NCBI GenBank assembly: GCA_965214085.1
Contig: OZ243937.1
Location: 992,001 to 1,056,000, forward strand
Length of the DNA: 64,000 nt
From: UBA6055 sp965214085
GTDB taxonomy: Bacteria > Chloroflexota > Anaerolineae > Aggregatilineales > Phototrophicaceae
Direction of reading: 5' to 3'
Below, one piece after another: positions 41,623 to 51,057 of this stretch. Numbering within the stretch: position 1 is the stretch's first letter; every line of letters starts with the position of its first letter. The position numbers were made by a program, and so were the translations under genes. The notes beneath the pieces were generated by a model. The model worked only from the letters and a program-made list of their open reading frames with translations, searched no databases and was not told the origin of the DNA.

Positions 41623-44451
41623 ATGACTCCCGATCCTCTACTTCCCCCGACCAAAGCCCGCTCCAGCGGCTGCTGGCTCGTTGGCTGCGCGTCCATGCTT
41701 ATCGCGGCGGCCCTCACAGCGCTCGCCCTTTTTCTCCCGCCGATTGACCTGCCGGACCGGCTGCTGGCGCGGGAATACTCCCCCCTCAACGCCGGCTCGC
41801 CGAATCTGAGTTACGAGTCCGAGCTGCGGCTGCGCGTCTCCGCCACCGATGCTGGCGCCGACTTCGCGCTAAAAGCCTCTCATTTATCCCAAGTGGAATT
41901 TGCCAGCGTCAGCCCGGATCATCCCGACTGGCTGCCCGCGGCGCGCCAGGCTCTGCCCCAGAGCCACAAGCTGCTGAGCGCCGTGTACCTGCTCGACGCT
42001 CGCGGCGTGCCACCGGCAGCGCTGAACATCGAACTCAGTCATCGAGTCGAGTCTGTCCGCCTGTCGCTGCGCGGCTGGGATGGCGACTCCTGGCGCTTCA
42101 TTCCCTCTGCGCGCTCCGGTGATGTCTCGTCAGGTATGGCCGATTTCGCGCCGATGGCAATTGCGCTCTTTGAACGCCTGCCCGCCGCGCCCATCGCGCT
42201 GGTAGCGCAAGACGTCAAGCACGATCTCAATGACGCGGCGATTGGCATAACGACGATCTTGAGCCCCGCTGGCTTGCGGCCGAACGAGCAGGGCGGCTTG
42301 GTCGGCAGTCTGGCGCCCGGCGGCGACCCTGAATCCAATTACCTGTACATGCCGCTGATCCGCAATTTCCTCGATCCTCTAGCGCTCGACGCGGCAACTG
42401 TCGAAACAATCCTGGGTGATCCCGCCTTGCGCCGGCGCCATATCGGGCAGATATTCCGGATGGGAAACAACAACGGATTCGCTGGCGTCTTCATTGATTA
42501 CCGCGGCTTTTCGCTTGAGTATCGCGAGAGTTTCACGCAATTTATCACCGAGTTGGGCGCAAGTCTGTCGCAGGAAGGCGGCCTGTTGGGGGTCGTTGTG
42601 CCGGCTGAACGCAGCGCTGAGGGCGCGTGGCTGGGCGGCGTCTACGATTGGCGGCGGCTCGGCGCGGCGGTTGACTACTTTGTTCTGGATGCCACGCTGC
42701 ATCCTCAAGATTTTAGCAGCGGCTCAACCGGCAATCTTGAGGGCTTGCTGCGCACTGCCACGGGCGCAGTCGAGGGCCGCAAGCTGCTGCTCAGCCTCAG
42801 CGCCAGCTCCCAGCGGGAAGTTGACGGCCTGCTGAGCGCAACGGACTGGCACAGCGCCTTCGCGCCGGCCGGCGATGTGATATTACAAGCAGAGGAAATC
42901 AGCGAGACCGGCTCCATTGAACCCGGGACCGTGGTCCGCGCCTCGCTCAGCGGCTATCGTCTGCGCCCCGGCTTCGACGAAGGCGCCCAGACTGCATACC
43001 TGGATTACATTGACCAGAGCGGCGCCCTGGCAGCGCGAACCTGGCTGACTGACGCCGCCGCCCTGCGCCATCGCCTGGAGCAGACTTTGCCTTTCGCTAT
43101 TGCCGGCGTGGCTTTTGGCGACTTGCTGGCGGTCGACAACAGTGCGCCCCTGATGACGACGATCATGAGCTACAAGTCGTCGCAGCCCTCCGCGCCCGAC
43201 CCGCCCGAGCTCGTTGCGCGCTGGTCGATTGACGCGGCCGACGGCCCGCTTGATCAAATCGACACTCAGTTGGACGAGGACCTGGTCTTGACGTTGGAAG
43301 CGCCCGACGGCAACTACGCCGTCAACTGGTCGGTCATAGGCGGGGGCGGACCTATCAGCGCTCGGCAAGGCGCCGTGCTGCCGCTGTTCGAGCCTACCCC
43401 CACGCCAACCCCGACGCCGACCCCCACCCCGACGCCCGTGCCACGCGTCGTCGTTGCCGCGCCCGTCGTTGCAGCGCCCGTCGTTACTTCCGGCAGCAGC
43501 TACGGCAACGCTCCGCCACCGCCGGGCAGCATCCGTATTGAGATCGGCGGGCACGTTACGGACACGGGCAGCCCGCGCGCCATCGGGCCCATGAGACAGG
43601 CCGGCATGACCTGGATGAAAAAGCAGGTGAGCTTCAGTTTGCGCGGGCCCGCCGATGTCGCTCCTGTAATCTCGACCGCGCACAGCCACGGCTTCAAGAT
43701 ACTGATTGGCGCAGTCGGCAATTCTAATGAATTGGCGCAAGGGGGCCAGGAGTACATTGACTCTTTCACCGACTGGCTGCAGCGGATTGCCGGTCAAGGC
43801 GCGGACGCCATCGAAGTCTGGAACGAGCCCAACATCGACCGCGAGTGGCCGCGTGGCCAGATAAGCGGCCTGGCATACGCGGAGATGCTCGCCCACGCTT
43901 ACCGCAAAATTAAGCAGGCCAATCCGGCCACAATGGTCATCAGCGCCGGGCCGGCGCCCACCGGCATATCCGACCGGCCCGACCGTGTTATGCCCGACAA
44001 TCGCTGGCTGCGCCAGATGGTGGAAGGCGGTGGGCTAAATCACCTGGACTGCGTCGGCGCCCACTACAACGAAGGCATCGTCCCGCCCGGCCAAACCAGC
44101 GGCGACCCGCGCGGCGACAATTATTACACGCGTTACTTCTATGGCATGCTGAACGGCTATATTAGCATCACGCGCCGGCCAATTTGTTTCACGGAGTTGG
44201 GCTATGTCACCTCGGAGGGGCTGCCCAACCTGCCGGAATATTTCAGCTGGGCACAGAATGTCACGCTGCAGCAGCAAGCGACCTGGCTGGCGCAGGCTGC
44301 CGCCCTGGCCTCGCAGAGCGGGCAGGTGCGTCTGTTGATCGTCTGGAATATCGACTTCACAAGTTACGACTCCGACCCCATGGCGGGTTATGCGATCCTG
44401 CGCCCCGACGGCTCTTGCCCGGCCTGCAATACGCTGGCGGCGGCCAGGTGA
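41623..44451 (+). CDS. Secreted two-domain glycosidase-like protein with Pro-Thr linker
   Basis: About 942 residues. A membrane anchor or uncleaved signal (about 18-40) is followed by a GH18-like region (IGQIFRMGNNNGFAGVFIDYRGFSLEYRESF, residues about 275-305). There the catalytic-Glu position of the usual DFEY is occupied by Arg (DYRG). A TP-repeat linker (about 590-606) leads to a C-terminal TIM-barrel domain of the GH-A clan. That domain has the acid/base VWNEPN (about residue 734) and a candidate nucleophile in CFTELGY (about 858). It likely acts on extracellular polysaccharide. ATG 41623 is 4 bp after the aldolase stop; a longer frame overlaps the aldolase. First of three tandem paralogues. 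Confidence 0.78.
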   Translation: MTPDPLLPPTKARSSGCWLVGCASMLIAAALTALALFLPPIDLPDRLLAREYSPLNAGSPNLSYESELRLRVSATDAGADFALKASHLSQVEFASVSPDHPDWLPAARQALPQSHKLLSAVYLLDARGVPPAALNIELSHRVESVRLSLRGWDGDSWRFIPSARSGDVSSGMADFAPMAIALFERLPAAPIALVAQDVKHDLNDAAIGITTILSPAGLRPNEQGGLVGSLAPGGDPESNYLYMPLIRNFLDPLALDAATVETILGDPALRRRHIGQIFRMGNNNGFAGVFIDYRGFSLEYRESFTQFITELGASLSQEGGLLGVVVPAERSAEGAWLGGVYDWRRLGAAVDYFVLDATLHPQDFSSGSTGNLEGLLRTATGAVEGRKLLLSLSASSQREVDGLLSATDWHSAFAPAGDVILQAEEISETGSIEPGTVVRASLSGYRLRPGFDEGAQTAYLDYIDQSGALAARTWLTDAAALRHRLEQTLPFAIAGVAFGDLLAVDNSAPLMTTIMSYKSSQPSAPDPPELVARWSIDAADGPLDQIDTQLDEDLVLTLEAPDGNYAVNWSVIGGGGPISARQGAVLPLFEPTPTPTPTPTPTPTPVPRVVVAAPVVAAPVVTSGSSYGNAPPPPGSIRIEIGGHVTDTGSPRAIGPMRQAGMTWMKKQVSFSLRGPADVAPVISTAHSHGFKILIGAVGNSNELAQGGQEYIDSFTDWLQRIAGQGADAIEVWNEPNIDREWPRGQISGLAYAEMLAHAYRKIKQANPATMVISAGPAPTGISDRPDRVMPDNRWLRQMVEGGGLNHLDCVGAHYNEGIVPPGQTSGDPRGDNYYTRYFYGMLNGYISITRRPICFTELGYVTSEGLPNLPEYFSWAQNVTLQQQATWLAQAAALASQSGQVRLLIVWNIDFTSYDSDPMAGYAILRPDGSCPACNTLAAAR

Positions 44452-44521
44452 TCGCGCCGCTTGGACTCCTGCTAAATCGCAATCTGTTGTACTCTCATGT
44501 GTAAGCGAGCGTGGAGCGTAA

Positions 44522-45958
44522 GTGGTAACCAAGACGGTCTATAAGCAGATACGCGGTTTTGTCATCGCCTGGCTCGCCATCACCATCCTGGTGTGTCTGG
44601 CGACATTTCTCGCCGTTTACTTTACCTATAATCTCGAAGAGTTGGATCTGGCTTCGAGCAATCCGCTGCCGCTTGATGAACCCGAGGCGGATTCTGAGCC
44701 AGAGGAAGCGCTTATTACCCAGCCCAGCGCATCGCCCATGCCAACGTTTACGCCCGCTTCAGCGCCGCCCAGCCCAACAGCCTCCGCCCCGCTAGCAGCC
44801 GCTGACGGCGGGTCGAATCCCATCGAAGCGACGACCGCAACGCCCATGCCGACGCTGCTCCCCGTCGATGTCATGCGCTACCAGGTCGGCATCCAGGTTG
44901 AACAGTCGCACGACTTAATTTACGAGAACCAGGACAACTACTACCGATCCGTCACTGACGACCTGGGCCTGCGCTGGATTAAACAGCAGGTGCGCTGGGA
45001 GGCGATGGAAACCCAACCCGGGGAGATCGACTGGAGCGTACTTGACTTTATCATGCCTAGCGCTCAACGCTTCGGCGTCAAGCTGCTGCTGTCGGTGGTG
45101 ACGGCGCCGGATTGGGCGCGTGAACCGGGCGTGGACTTGGCGCGAGAAGGCCCCCCGGCCGATCCGCAGACTTATGCCGACTTCGTGGCGGAGGTCGTCA
45201 AGCGTTATCCCGGGCGCATTCAGGCCATTGAAGTCTGGCATGAGCAAAATACCGACCGTGAGTGGACGTCCAATCATGGCTTTAACGCGGCGAAATACGT
45301 TGAGATGCTGCGCGCCGCTTCTGATGCCATAAAAGCCATTGACCCCGGCATCATTGTTATTAGCGGCGGGCTGGCGCCGACGGGCATAAGCGATGGGCTT
45401 AGCGCGACCGACGACCTCGCCTACCTGCAGCAGCTTATCGACGCGGGTGTGTTGGATTGGGCGGACTGCATCGGCGCGCACCACAATGGCTACAACATCA
45501 GCCCTGATCATCGCTACGATAAGATCCCCGATGACGAGGACGCGGTTTTTCGCGGTCCTTTCGAAAACCCGCATCTGAGCTGGAGCTTCCGCAGTACGCT
45601 TGAGGGCTATGCCAACACCATTCGGCTGGCTGGGGAAAATACCAAACTCTGCGTGACTAAATTCGGCTGGGCATCAGCGGAAGACCTGGTAGGCGCCCGC
45701 GCCGGCTTAGCATTCGCGCATGACAATACGCTTGCCGAGCAGGCCGAGTGGCTTCGCAAAGCCTTGAGCAATATGGAGGAATGGGGCTTCGTCTGGCTCG
45801 CCTTCATTTGGAATTTCAACTACGGCCCGCAAGCAGGATATGACATAACAAACGATAATGTTCCTTATTCGCTGATCGGTCCGGGTTTCAAGTTTCGCCC
45901 GGCATACGACGCCATCAGAGATTGGCAGCAAGACTATCTGGCGCGCGCGGGACAATAG
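44522..45958 (+). CDS. Anchored glycosidase-like protein lacking the nucleophile Glu
   Basis: 478 residues: N-terminal membrane helix (about 13-36), a Ser/Pro/Thr-rich stalk (about 50-115), then a GH-A-clan barrel paralogous to the C-terminal domain of the previous gene. The acid/base motif is VWHEQN (Glu near 241). At the nucleophile position the sequence is CVTKFGW with Lys near 380, where both neighbours have Glu; one base (AAA for GAA) accounts for it. It may be inactive or a binding protein. The GTG start at 44522 follows GGAGCG. Confidence 0.78.
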   Translation: MVTKTVYKQIRGFVIAWLAITILVCLATFLAVYFTYNLEELDLASSNPLPLDEPEADSEPEEALITQPSASPMPTFTPASAPPSPTASAPLAAADGGSNPIEATTATPMPTLLPVDVMRYQVGIQVEQSHDLIYENQDNYYRSVTDDLGLRWIKQQVRWEAMETQPGEIDWSVLDFIMPSAQRFGVKLLLSVVTAPDWAREPGVDLAREGPPADPQTYADFVAEVVKRYPGRIQAIEVWHEQNTDREWTSNHGFNAAKYVEMLRAASDAIKAIDPGIIVISGGLAPTGISDGLSATDDLAYLQQLIDAGVLDWADCIGAHHNGYNISPDHRYDKIPDDEDAVFRGPFENPHLSWSFRSTLEGYANTIRLAGENTKLCVTKFGWASAEDLVGARAGLAFAHDNTLAEQAEWLRKALSNMEEWGFVWLAFIWNFNYGPQAGYDITNDNVPYSLIGPGFKFRPAYDAIRDWQQDYLARAGQ

Positions 45959-45960
45959 AC

Positions 45961-47178
45961 ATGCGGGGCTCCACTCGCCGTTTCATCGTCGTTGCAGGTT
46001 CAGTGGCGCTCGTATTGGCGGCGGCTGGCTTCCTGGTCCTGCGCGAAGCCAGCGCGCGTAACGATCCCTTTGACGCGGCCGCGGTTACAAACGCGCCTTT
46101 TCCCTCCCTGACCTATGGCATACAAGCCTTCCTCTGGTGGGATAGTGGCGACGCGGGCAAGCATCTGGATTGGGTCCGGCTGCTATCCTTCAGTCACGTC
46201 AAACAGACCTTCGCCTGGCGCGATTTGGAGCCGCAGCCGGGCACCTGGGATTGGACGCAGTCTGATCGCATCTTCAGCGAGATCAAGCGGCGCGATTTGG
46301 GCATCATCGTAAGGTTGGGGCAGGCCCCCAGCTGGGCGCGCGCATCCGGTCAACGCTCCGCGCGTGACGCCCCGCCGCCGGACTTATCGCGCTGGGCGGA
46401 TTACTGCGCTAGCGTCGCCGAGCGCTATCAAGGCAAAGTCGCTGCCTATCAGATCTGGAACGAGCCCAACCTCAGCCGCGAATGGGGCGACAACCCGCCC
46501 GACCCCGCAGGCTACGTCAAGCTGCTGGCCGCTTGCAGCGCAGCGATACGCGCCGCTGATCCCGCCGCTATTTTGATATCGGCCGGGCTGGCGCCTACTG
46601 GCACTTACAATGATTCGGCCATGCCCGACGATATCTACCTCGACCACATGTACCGCAATAGCTTCCAGCAGCATATTGATCTGGTCGGCGTTCACGCGCC
46701 GGGTTACTCCGCGCCCGAGATCAGCCCGGACAGCGAGGAAGCCCCGCAACGCTGGTTTACCTTTCGCCGGGTGGAAGACTTGCGCAAAATCATGCTCAGC
46801 TACAACGATGCGGAGCGACAGATGGCGATTTTGGAATTCGGTTATACAACTGAGCAGATTAACCCCGATTACAAGTGGTTCAGCGTGACCGAGGCGCAGC
46901 AAGCCGAGATGTTGGAGCGAGCCTACGAGTACGCCATCGCCAACTGGCGCCCCTGGGTCGGCCTGATGTCGCTGATTTATCTGCCTGACGGGTCCTGGCG
47001 GCAGGATGACGAGGAGTACTGGTGGTCAATCGTCGATCCGGTTTCGGGTATCCCGCGCGATGCCTTCTTTACCGTAGCCAATATGCGCAAAGTCTGCGGC
47101 GACTTTGTTATTCCCGAACGCGAACCCGACAGCCCGGCCGCCGAAGGCCTGGTCAAGGCGCCGATTTGCCCAAACTAG
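45961..47178 (+). CDS. Anchored GH-A-clan glycosidase-like protein
   Basis: 405 residues with an N-terminal signal anchor (about 8-27) and one TIM-barrel glycosidase domain. Both catalytic glutamates are visible: IWNEPN (Glu near 168) and AILEFGY (Glu near 292). The early segment FAWRDLEPQPGTWDWTQSDRI is typical of GH39/GH5-like enzymes. It starts 2 bp after the previous stop, so the genes are co-transcribed. Substrate is unknown; the GT-C gene downstream suggests cell-surface glycan. Confidence 0.8.
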   Translation: MRGSTRRFIVVAGSVALVLAAAGFLVLREASARNDPFDAAAVTNAPFPSLTYGIQAFLWWDSGDAGKHLDWVRLLSFSHVKQTFAWRDLEPQPGTWDWTQSDRIFSEIKRRDLGIIVRLGQAPSWARASGQRSARDAPPPDLSRWADYCASVAERYQGKVAAYQIWNEPNLSREWGDNPPDPAGYVKLLAACSAAIRAADPAAILISAGLAPTGTYNDSAMPDDIYLDHMYRNSFQQHIDLVGVHAPGYSAPEISPDSEEAPQRWFTFRRVEDLRKIMLSYNDAERQMAILEFGYTTEQINPDYKWFSVTEAQQAEMLERAYEYAIANWRPWVGLMSLIYLPDGSWRQDDEEYWWSIVDPVSGIPRDAFFTVANMRKVCGDFVIPEREPDSPAAEGLVKAPICPN

Positions 47179-47321
47179 ACAGCACAATTTCCCGCTTCTA
47201 TACTACAATGTTCGCATCATTGCGCTCTGCCTCTGATGCCACGCAGCACCGTCTCATTTTGGTCTTGACGATCCCGTAAGCGCGCAGAAAAGTTGACAAC
47301 TGATGTATACTCGCTGACACC

Positions 47322-49415
47322 ATGAAGACCGAATCAACATTGATCAACTTAGTCAGGGGTCACGTCCTGATGACGAGCAGGATGAGCTACTTCCTCGTCG
47401 TCGTTCTGCTGCTCTTGGCGTCCGCGTTGCGCATCATCGACCTCTCTCACCTTCCGCAAGGTTTCAGCGACGACGAAATCATCAATATTCGTTTGGTGGA
47501 CAATGTGCGGCAGGGCGACATTTTCGTCTTCTTCCCGGGCGAAGAAGGCGGCAGAGAGGGCCTGTACCACGTCCTGGTCGCATTCGTCTCCAGCTTCGTC
47601 GGCGAGGGCACGATCGGCTATCGCTTATTGTCTGTGTGGCTGGGCGTACTGTCGCTAGCGATCATTTATACGCTCGGTCGCCACCTCTTCAACCCCATCA
47701 TAGGCGTCCTTTCCGCCGGTCTGCTTTCCGTCAACATGAGCGCGATATTGTTATCCCGCACCGTCTCAAGCGACGCGGTCGTTCTATTTCTGGTTTCAGC
47801 CACTATGTTGGCTCTGGCGCGCTCGCTGCCCGTCTATCGCCGCACCCGCGTGGTAACTTCCAATGTTGTTTCCTTTGCCGCCCTGGGCGTCTTGCTCGGC
47901 ATCGGCTTCTACCTGCACCCTTCCAGTCTGTTTATTGTTCTGGGCGCGATGGTCTACATTTTGCACCTGGTCTACGTGCGCCATGTCATGTTCCGGCAGC
48001 GCCGCAGTTACACGGGTTTCGCCATTCTGCTGATGCTCATCATCAGCATGCCCTATGTCATATCGAGCATCAACTTGCCCCAGTATTCCGCTGGCCAGCG
48101 CATACTGTCGCATTACAGCGATGGCTTGATCAGCTCGATTGTGAATGGGTTAATTGCCGTCATTCACACCGGCGACGCGGACCCGCTCCACAACCTGCCT
48201 GGTCGGCCGCTGGTCGATATTTTCAGCGGTCTCTTTATGATAGCTGGCTTCTTCGTTTGCATTCTTCGCCGCCACCGTCCGCGTTTTATGCTGCTGCTGC
48301 TCATGTTTTTTGTGACGCTGCCGGCCGCCTTCATCGTGGAAAACAGTCCAAACTTCTCGCGCATGAGCGTCATATACCCGCAGCTTTCGATCTTCTTCGG
48401 TATGGGATTCTATTCTCTGATTCGTTCGCGCGTATTTGTGGATGTCGTCTTTCGCCGGCTCGCGGTAGCCGGTGTGCTGGCGCTGCTTGGCTTGAACCTG
48501 ATATGGACTTGGCAGGATTTCTTCGTCGATTGGCGCAGCAATGAGCTTGTCATGCCCCTGGTTAATGGCGAGCTGGGGCAGATCGCGCATTATCTCGATG
48601 TCGCCGCTAACGAGACGCCTTTTGTACTCTGTAACCCAGCTTGGGATTCCGCTCAGACAGAGACCGCGGTGATCGAAATCGACAAGACCCTGCTGATGAT
48701 GAATCGCTCCAACCTGGGCTATCGCGAAGCGAATTGCGCTCGCAGCCTGCTGCTGACGAATGGCGGCGAACGGCAGCGAATCGTCTTCTTCGATGAGCAA
48801 ACGCGGGAGAATGCCCACCCCTATCTTCAAGAGTGGTTGTCCACGGGCCAGGCGGTAAGCGGCGATGTGCCGCGCGGCAGCATCCTCGAATTGGCAGCCA
48901 CCGATTTGCTGGCACAACGCGCCGGCGAATTAACCACCACCGCGCCAGTCTCTTACGCGCCGGAAGTAAGCGAGCCCGAGCCCATCGGCCCGCCCATCCG
49001 CTTCGGCGGCAATCTGACCTTTCTGGGCTACGAACCAAATGCGCGCCGCGAGTTCGCGCCGGGCGACACAGTTGAAGTCATCACCTATTGGCGGGCGGAA
49101 GGCGAGCTGCTGCCCGACTTGACCTTGCTGACCCACGTGCTTTCCAGCCCGGTCACGCCCATTGGCATCCGGGACGTGCTATATGTCAACCCAGTGCTGC
49201 TGCGCGACCGCGACGTATTCATCCAAGTGACCCAGGTGCAGCTGCCGGCTGAAGCCCTGCCGGGCGAACTCTACGTTTCCGTCGGCGCCTATCGACAGGC
49301 CGACCTGAAACGGCTGCCCGTCCTTGATGGCGACCAGGAACGGGGAGACCGCATCTTTCTATATAGCATCGATGTACTGCCGCCAGAACCAACCGACGAG
49401 CAGAGCAGCGGCTGA
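47322..49415 (+). CDS. GT-C (PMT-like) membrane glycosyltransferase with soluble C-terminal domain
   Basis: 697 residues. Helix 1 is followed by the extracytoplasmic LPQGFSDDEIINIRL loop carrying the catalytic acidic pair of the PMT/ArnT superfamily. About ten more helices reach residue 415. A long extracytoplasmic tail follows, whose last part (FGGNLTFLGYEPNARREFAPGDTVEVITYWRAE) is a beta-rich domain common in Chloroflexi GT-C proteins. An ATG at 47370 after AGGGG is an alternative start. Its stop overlaps the RNase Z start by one base. Confidence 0.78.
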   Translation: MKTESTLINLVRGHVLMTSRMSYFLVVVLLLLASALRIIDLSHLPQGFSDDEIINIRLVDNVRQGDIFVFFPGEEGGREGLYHVLVAFVSSFVGEGTIGYRLLSVWLGVLSLAIIYTLGRHLFNPIIGVLSAGLLSVNMSAILLSRTVSSDAVVLFLVSATMLALARSLPVYRRTRVVTSNVVSFAALGVLLGIGFYLHPSSLFIVLGAMVYILHLVYVRHVMFRQRRSYTGFAILLMLIISMPYVISSINLPQYSAGQRILSHYSDGLISSIVNGLIAVIHTGDADPLHNLPGRPLVDIFSGLFMIAGFFVCILRRHRPRFMLLLLMFFVTLPAAFIVENSPNFSRMSVIYPQLSIFFGMGFYSLIRSRVFVDVVFRRLAVAGVLALLGLNLIWTWQDFFVDWRSNELVMPLVNGELGQIAHYLDVAANETPFVLCNPAWDSAQTETAVIEIDKTLLMMNRSNLGYREANCARSLLLTNGGERQRIVFFDEQTRENAHPYLQEWLSTGQAVSGDVPRGSILELAATDLLAQRAGELTTTAPVSYAPEVSEPEPIGPPIRFGGNLTFLGYEPNARREFAPGDTVEVITYWRAEGELLPDLTLLTHVLSSPVTPIGIRDVLYVNPVLLRDRDVFIQVTQVQLPAEALPGELYVSVGAYRQADLKRLPVLDGDQERGDRIFLYSIDVLPPEPTDEQSSG

Positions 49416-50410
49416 TGTTCGAGCTCGTATTCCTGGGTACCTCGGCCTCGGCGCCGTCGATTTACCGCGGGATGCCGGCGTTGGCCGTATTGGCGGACGA
49501 GCAGCGATTTCTGGTGGATTGCGGCGAGGGCACGCAGCGCCAAATCCTGCGCAGCGGCATCGGCTTCAAACGGCTCAACCGCATCTTCCTGACGCACCAC
49601 CATCTGGATCATATTCTGGGCTTGGGCGGTCTGCTCTCCACTTTTGGCCGCTGGGAAGCGATCGACGAAATTCATATCTGGGGGGGATATTCCGCGATCA
49701 GACGGACGAAATCCCTTGTCAACGAGGTAGTCTTTCTCGGCGAAACGCCGCCCGTGCCCATTCATTACCACCGCGTCTCGCCTGATGAAGTCCTATTCCA
49801 GGGGCGCAGATTCACTGTCCGCGCCTTTCCCGTCTTCCATAATGTCCGCGAAGCTTATGGCTACATATTTGAAGAAGAAGCGCGCCGCCCATTCCAGGCT
49901 GATAAAGCGGATGCCCTCGGCGTCCCGCACGGTCCCGAGCGCAGTCAGCTTCTCGCTGGCGAATCGATTGTGACGCCGGCCGGCCGCGTGGTGTATCCCG
50001 ATGAAGTCTTGGGCGATGTTATTCCGGGCACGAAAGTAGTCGTCACCGGCGATCTCGGGCGTACCGATGACATTCACGCTGCCGTACAAGGTGCTGACGC
50101 GCTGGTGATAGAATCGACTTTCTTGCACAGAGACGCCGAAATCGCGCGGCGAGTCGCGCATATTACCGCCCAAAATGCCGCCGAGCTGGCCCGCGATTGC
50201 CAGGTGAAATTCCTTTTCCTCACGCATATATCACGCCGCTATCGCGAATTCGAGGTTATACGCGAAGTCCGCAAAGCCTTCCCCAACTCCTATGTCCCGC
50301 GCGATCTGGATCACTTCGCGGTGTTCCGCGATCAACTGCCGCAGAAACTTGAAAAGCGAGCCGGCGGCGATGACGATGACAATCTGCCTGAAGGAGGCGA
50401 ATTAGGATGA
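49415..50410 (+). CDS. rnz: Ribonuclease Z-like MBL-fold protein
   Basis: Metallo-beta-lactamase-fold protein of the RNase Z (tRNA 3' endonuclease) group, 331 residues. It begins FELVFLGTSASAPSIYRG, has DCGEGTQRQILRSGIGFKRLNRIFLTHHHLDHILGL (HxHxDH), VVVTGDLGRTDD and ALVIESTFL, and a late FLTHISRRY histidine. The C-terminal acidic tail (GDDDDNLPEGGELG) is unusual. It is translationally coupled to both neighbours. Confidence 0.88.
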   Translation: MFELVFLGTSASAPSIYRGMPALAVLADEQRFLVDCGEGTQRQILRSGIGFKRLNRIFLTHHHLDHILGLGGLLSTFGRWEAIDEIHIWGGYSAIRRTKSLVNEVVFLGETPPVPIHYHRVSPDEVLFQGRRFTVRAFPVFHNVREAYGYIFEEEARRPFQADKADALGVPHGPERSQLLAGESIVTPAGRVVYPDEVLGDVIPGTKVVVTGDLGRTDDIHAAVQGADALVIESTFLHRDAEIARRVAHITAQNAAELARDCQVKFLFLTHISRRYREFEVIREVRKAFPNSYVPRDLDHFAVFRDQLPQKLEKRAGGDDDDNLPEGGELG

Positions 50411-51048
50411 GCCAAAACTTGTCACAGCGTTGCCATGATTACGTCGGCGACCTTTTCGCGCGCGAAGACGCCACCCTGCGCTACGTGCGCCAACAAACCG
50501 CCGCCCGCGGCCTGCCGCAGATCAGCCTGGAGCCCAACGAAGCCAAGCTGTTGGGGTTGCTGGTGCGGCTCTCCGGCGCCGTTCGCGTAGTCGAGGTTGG
50601 CACGCTGGCTGGTTACAGCGGCATCTGTATCGCCCGCGCTCTGCCGGCGCAGGGCCAGTTGATTACCATTGAAGTCAGCAGCATCCACGCCGAAGTGGCG
50701 CGCGCGCACTTTGAGTACGCCGGGCTGGCCGAAAAGGTGACAGTCCTGCATGGCGCCGGCGTGCAAGTGCTGCCCAAGCTGGCGAAAGACGCGCCCTACG
50801 ATTTGATGTTTATCGATGCCGACAAAGGCAACTATCACAACTATCTGGCTTGGGCGGCGGACAATCTCAAGGTCGGTGGCGCGGTGGTGGCTGACAACGC
50901 CTTTTGGGGCGGCAATATCTTCGATCCCAAAACGGCGGACGACCAGGCCATGGTGGCTTTCAACCGCATGCTGGCGGAACATCCGCGCTTCGACAGCACC
51001 ATCATTGAAGTTGGCGATGGTGTCGCGCTGGGTGTGAAGACGAGCTGA
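50407..51048 (+). CDS. Class I SAM-dependent O-methyltransferase
   Basis: 213-residue metal-dependent O-methyltransferase of the CCoAMT/family 3 type. SAM-binding motif I is VVEVGTLAGYSGICIARAL and the metal-ligand motif is MFIDADKGNYHNYL; AVVADNAFWGG follows. Such enzymes methylate catechol-type hydroxyls or, in some bacteria, tRNA uridine (TrmR-like), which fits the adjacent tRNA-processing gene. The ATG overlaps the rnz stop (ATGA). Confidence 0.87.
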   Translation: MSQNLSQRCHDYVGDLFAREDATLRYVRQQTAARGLPQISLEPNEAKLLGLLVRLSGAVRVVEVGTLAGYSGICIARALPAQGQLITIEVSSIHAEVARAHFEYAGLAEKVTVLHGAGVQVLPKLAKDAPYDLMFIDADKGNYHNYLAWAADNLKVGGAVVADNAFWGGNIFDPKTADDQAMVAFNRMLAEHPRFDSTIIEVGDGVALGVKTS

Positions 51049-51057
51049 GCAGCCGAC

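Noticed and set aside
43391..43440. Short tandem repeat of CCGACG/CCCACC type
   Set aside because: It is in frame and encodes the TP linker between two domains, so it is a protein feature rather than a DNA element or CRISPR-like array.
42883..43896. 337-codon minus-strand ORF
   Set aside because: Shadow of the first glycosidase-like gene, including the reverse of the Pro-Thr linker.
47293..47310. TTGACA followed by TATACT before the second GT-C gene
   Set aside because: Spacing is only 6 bp, far too short for a promoter.
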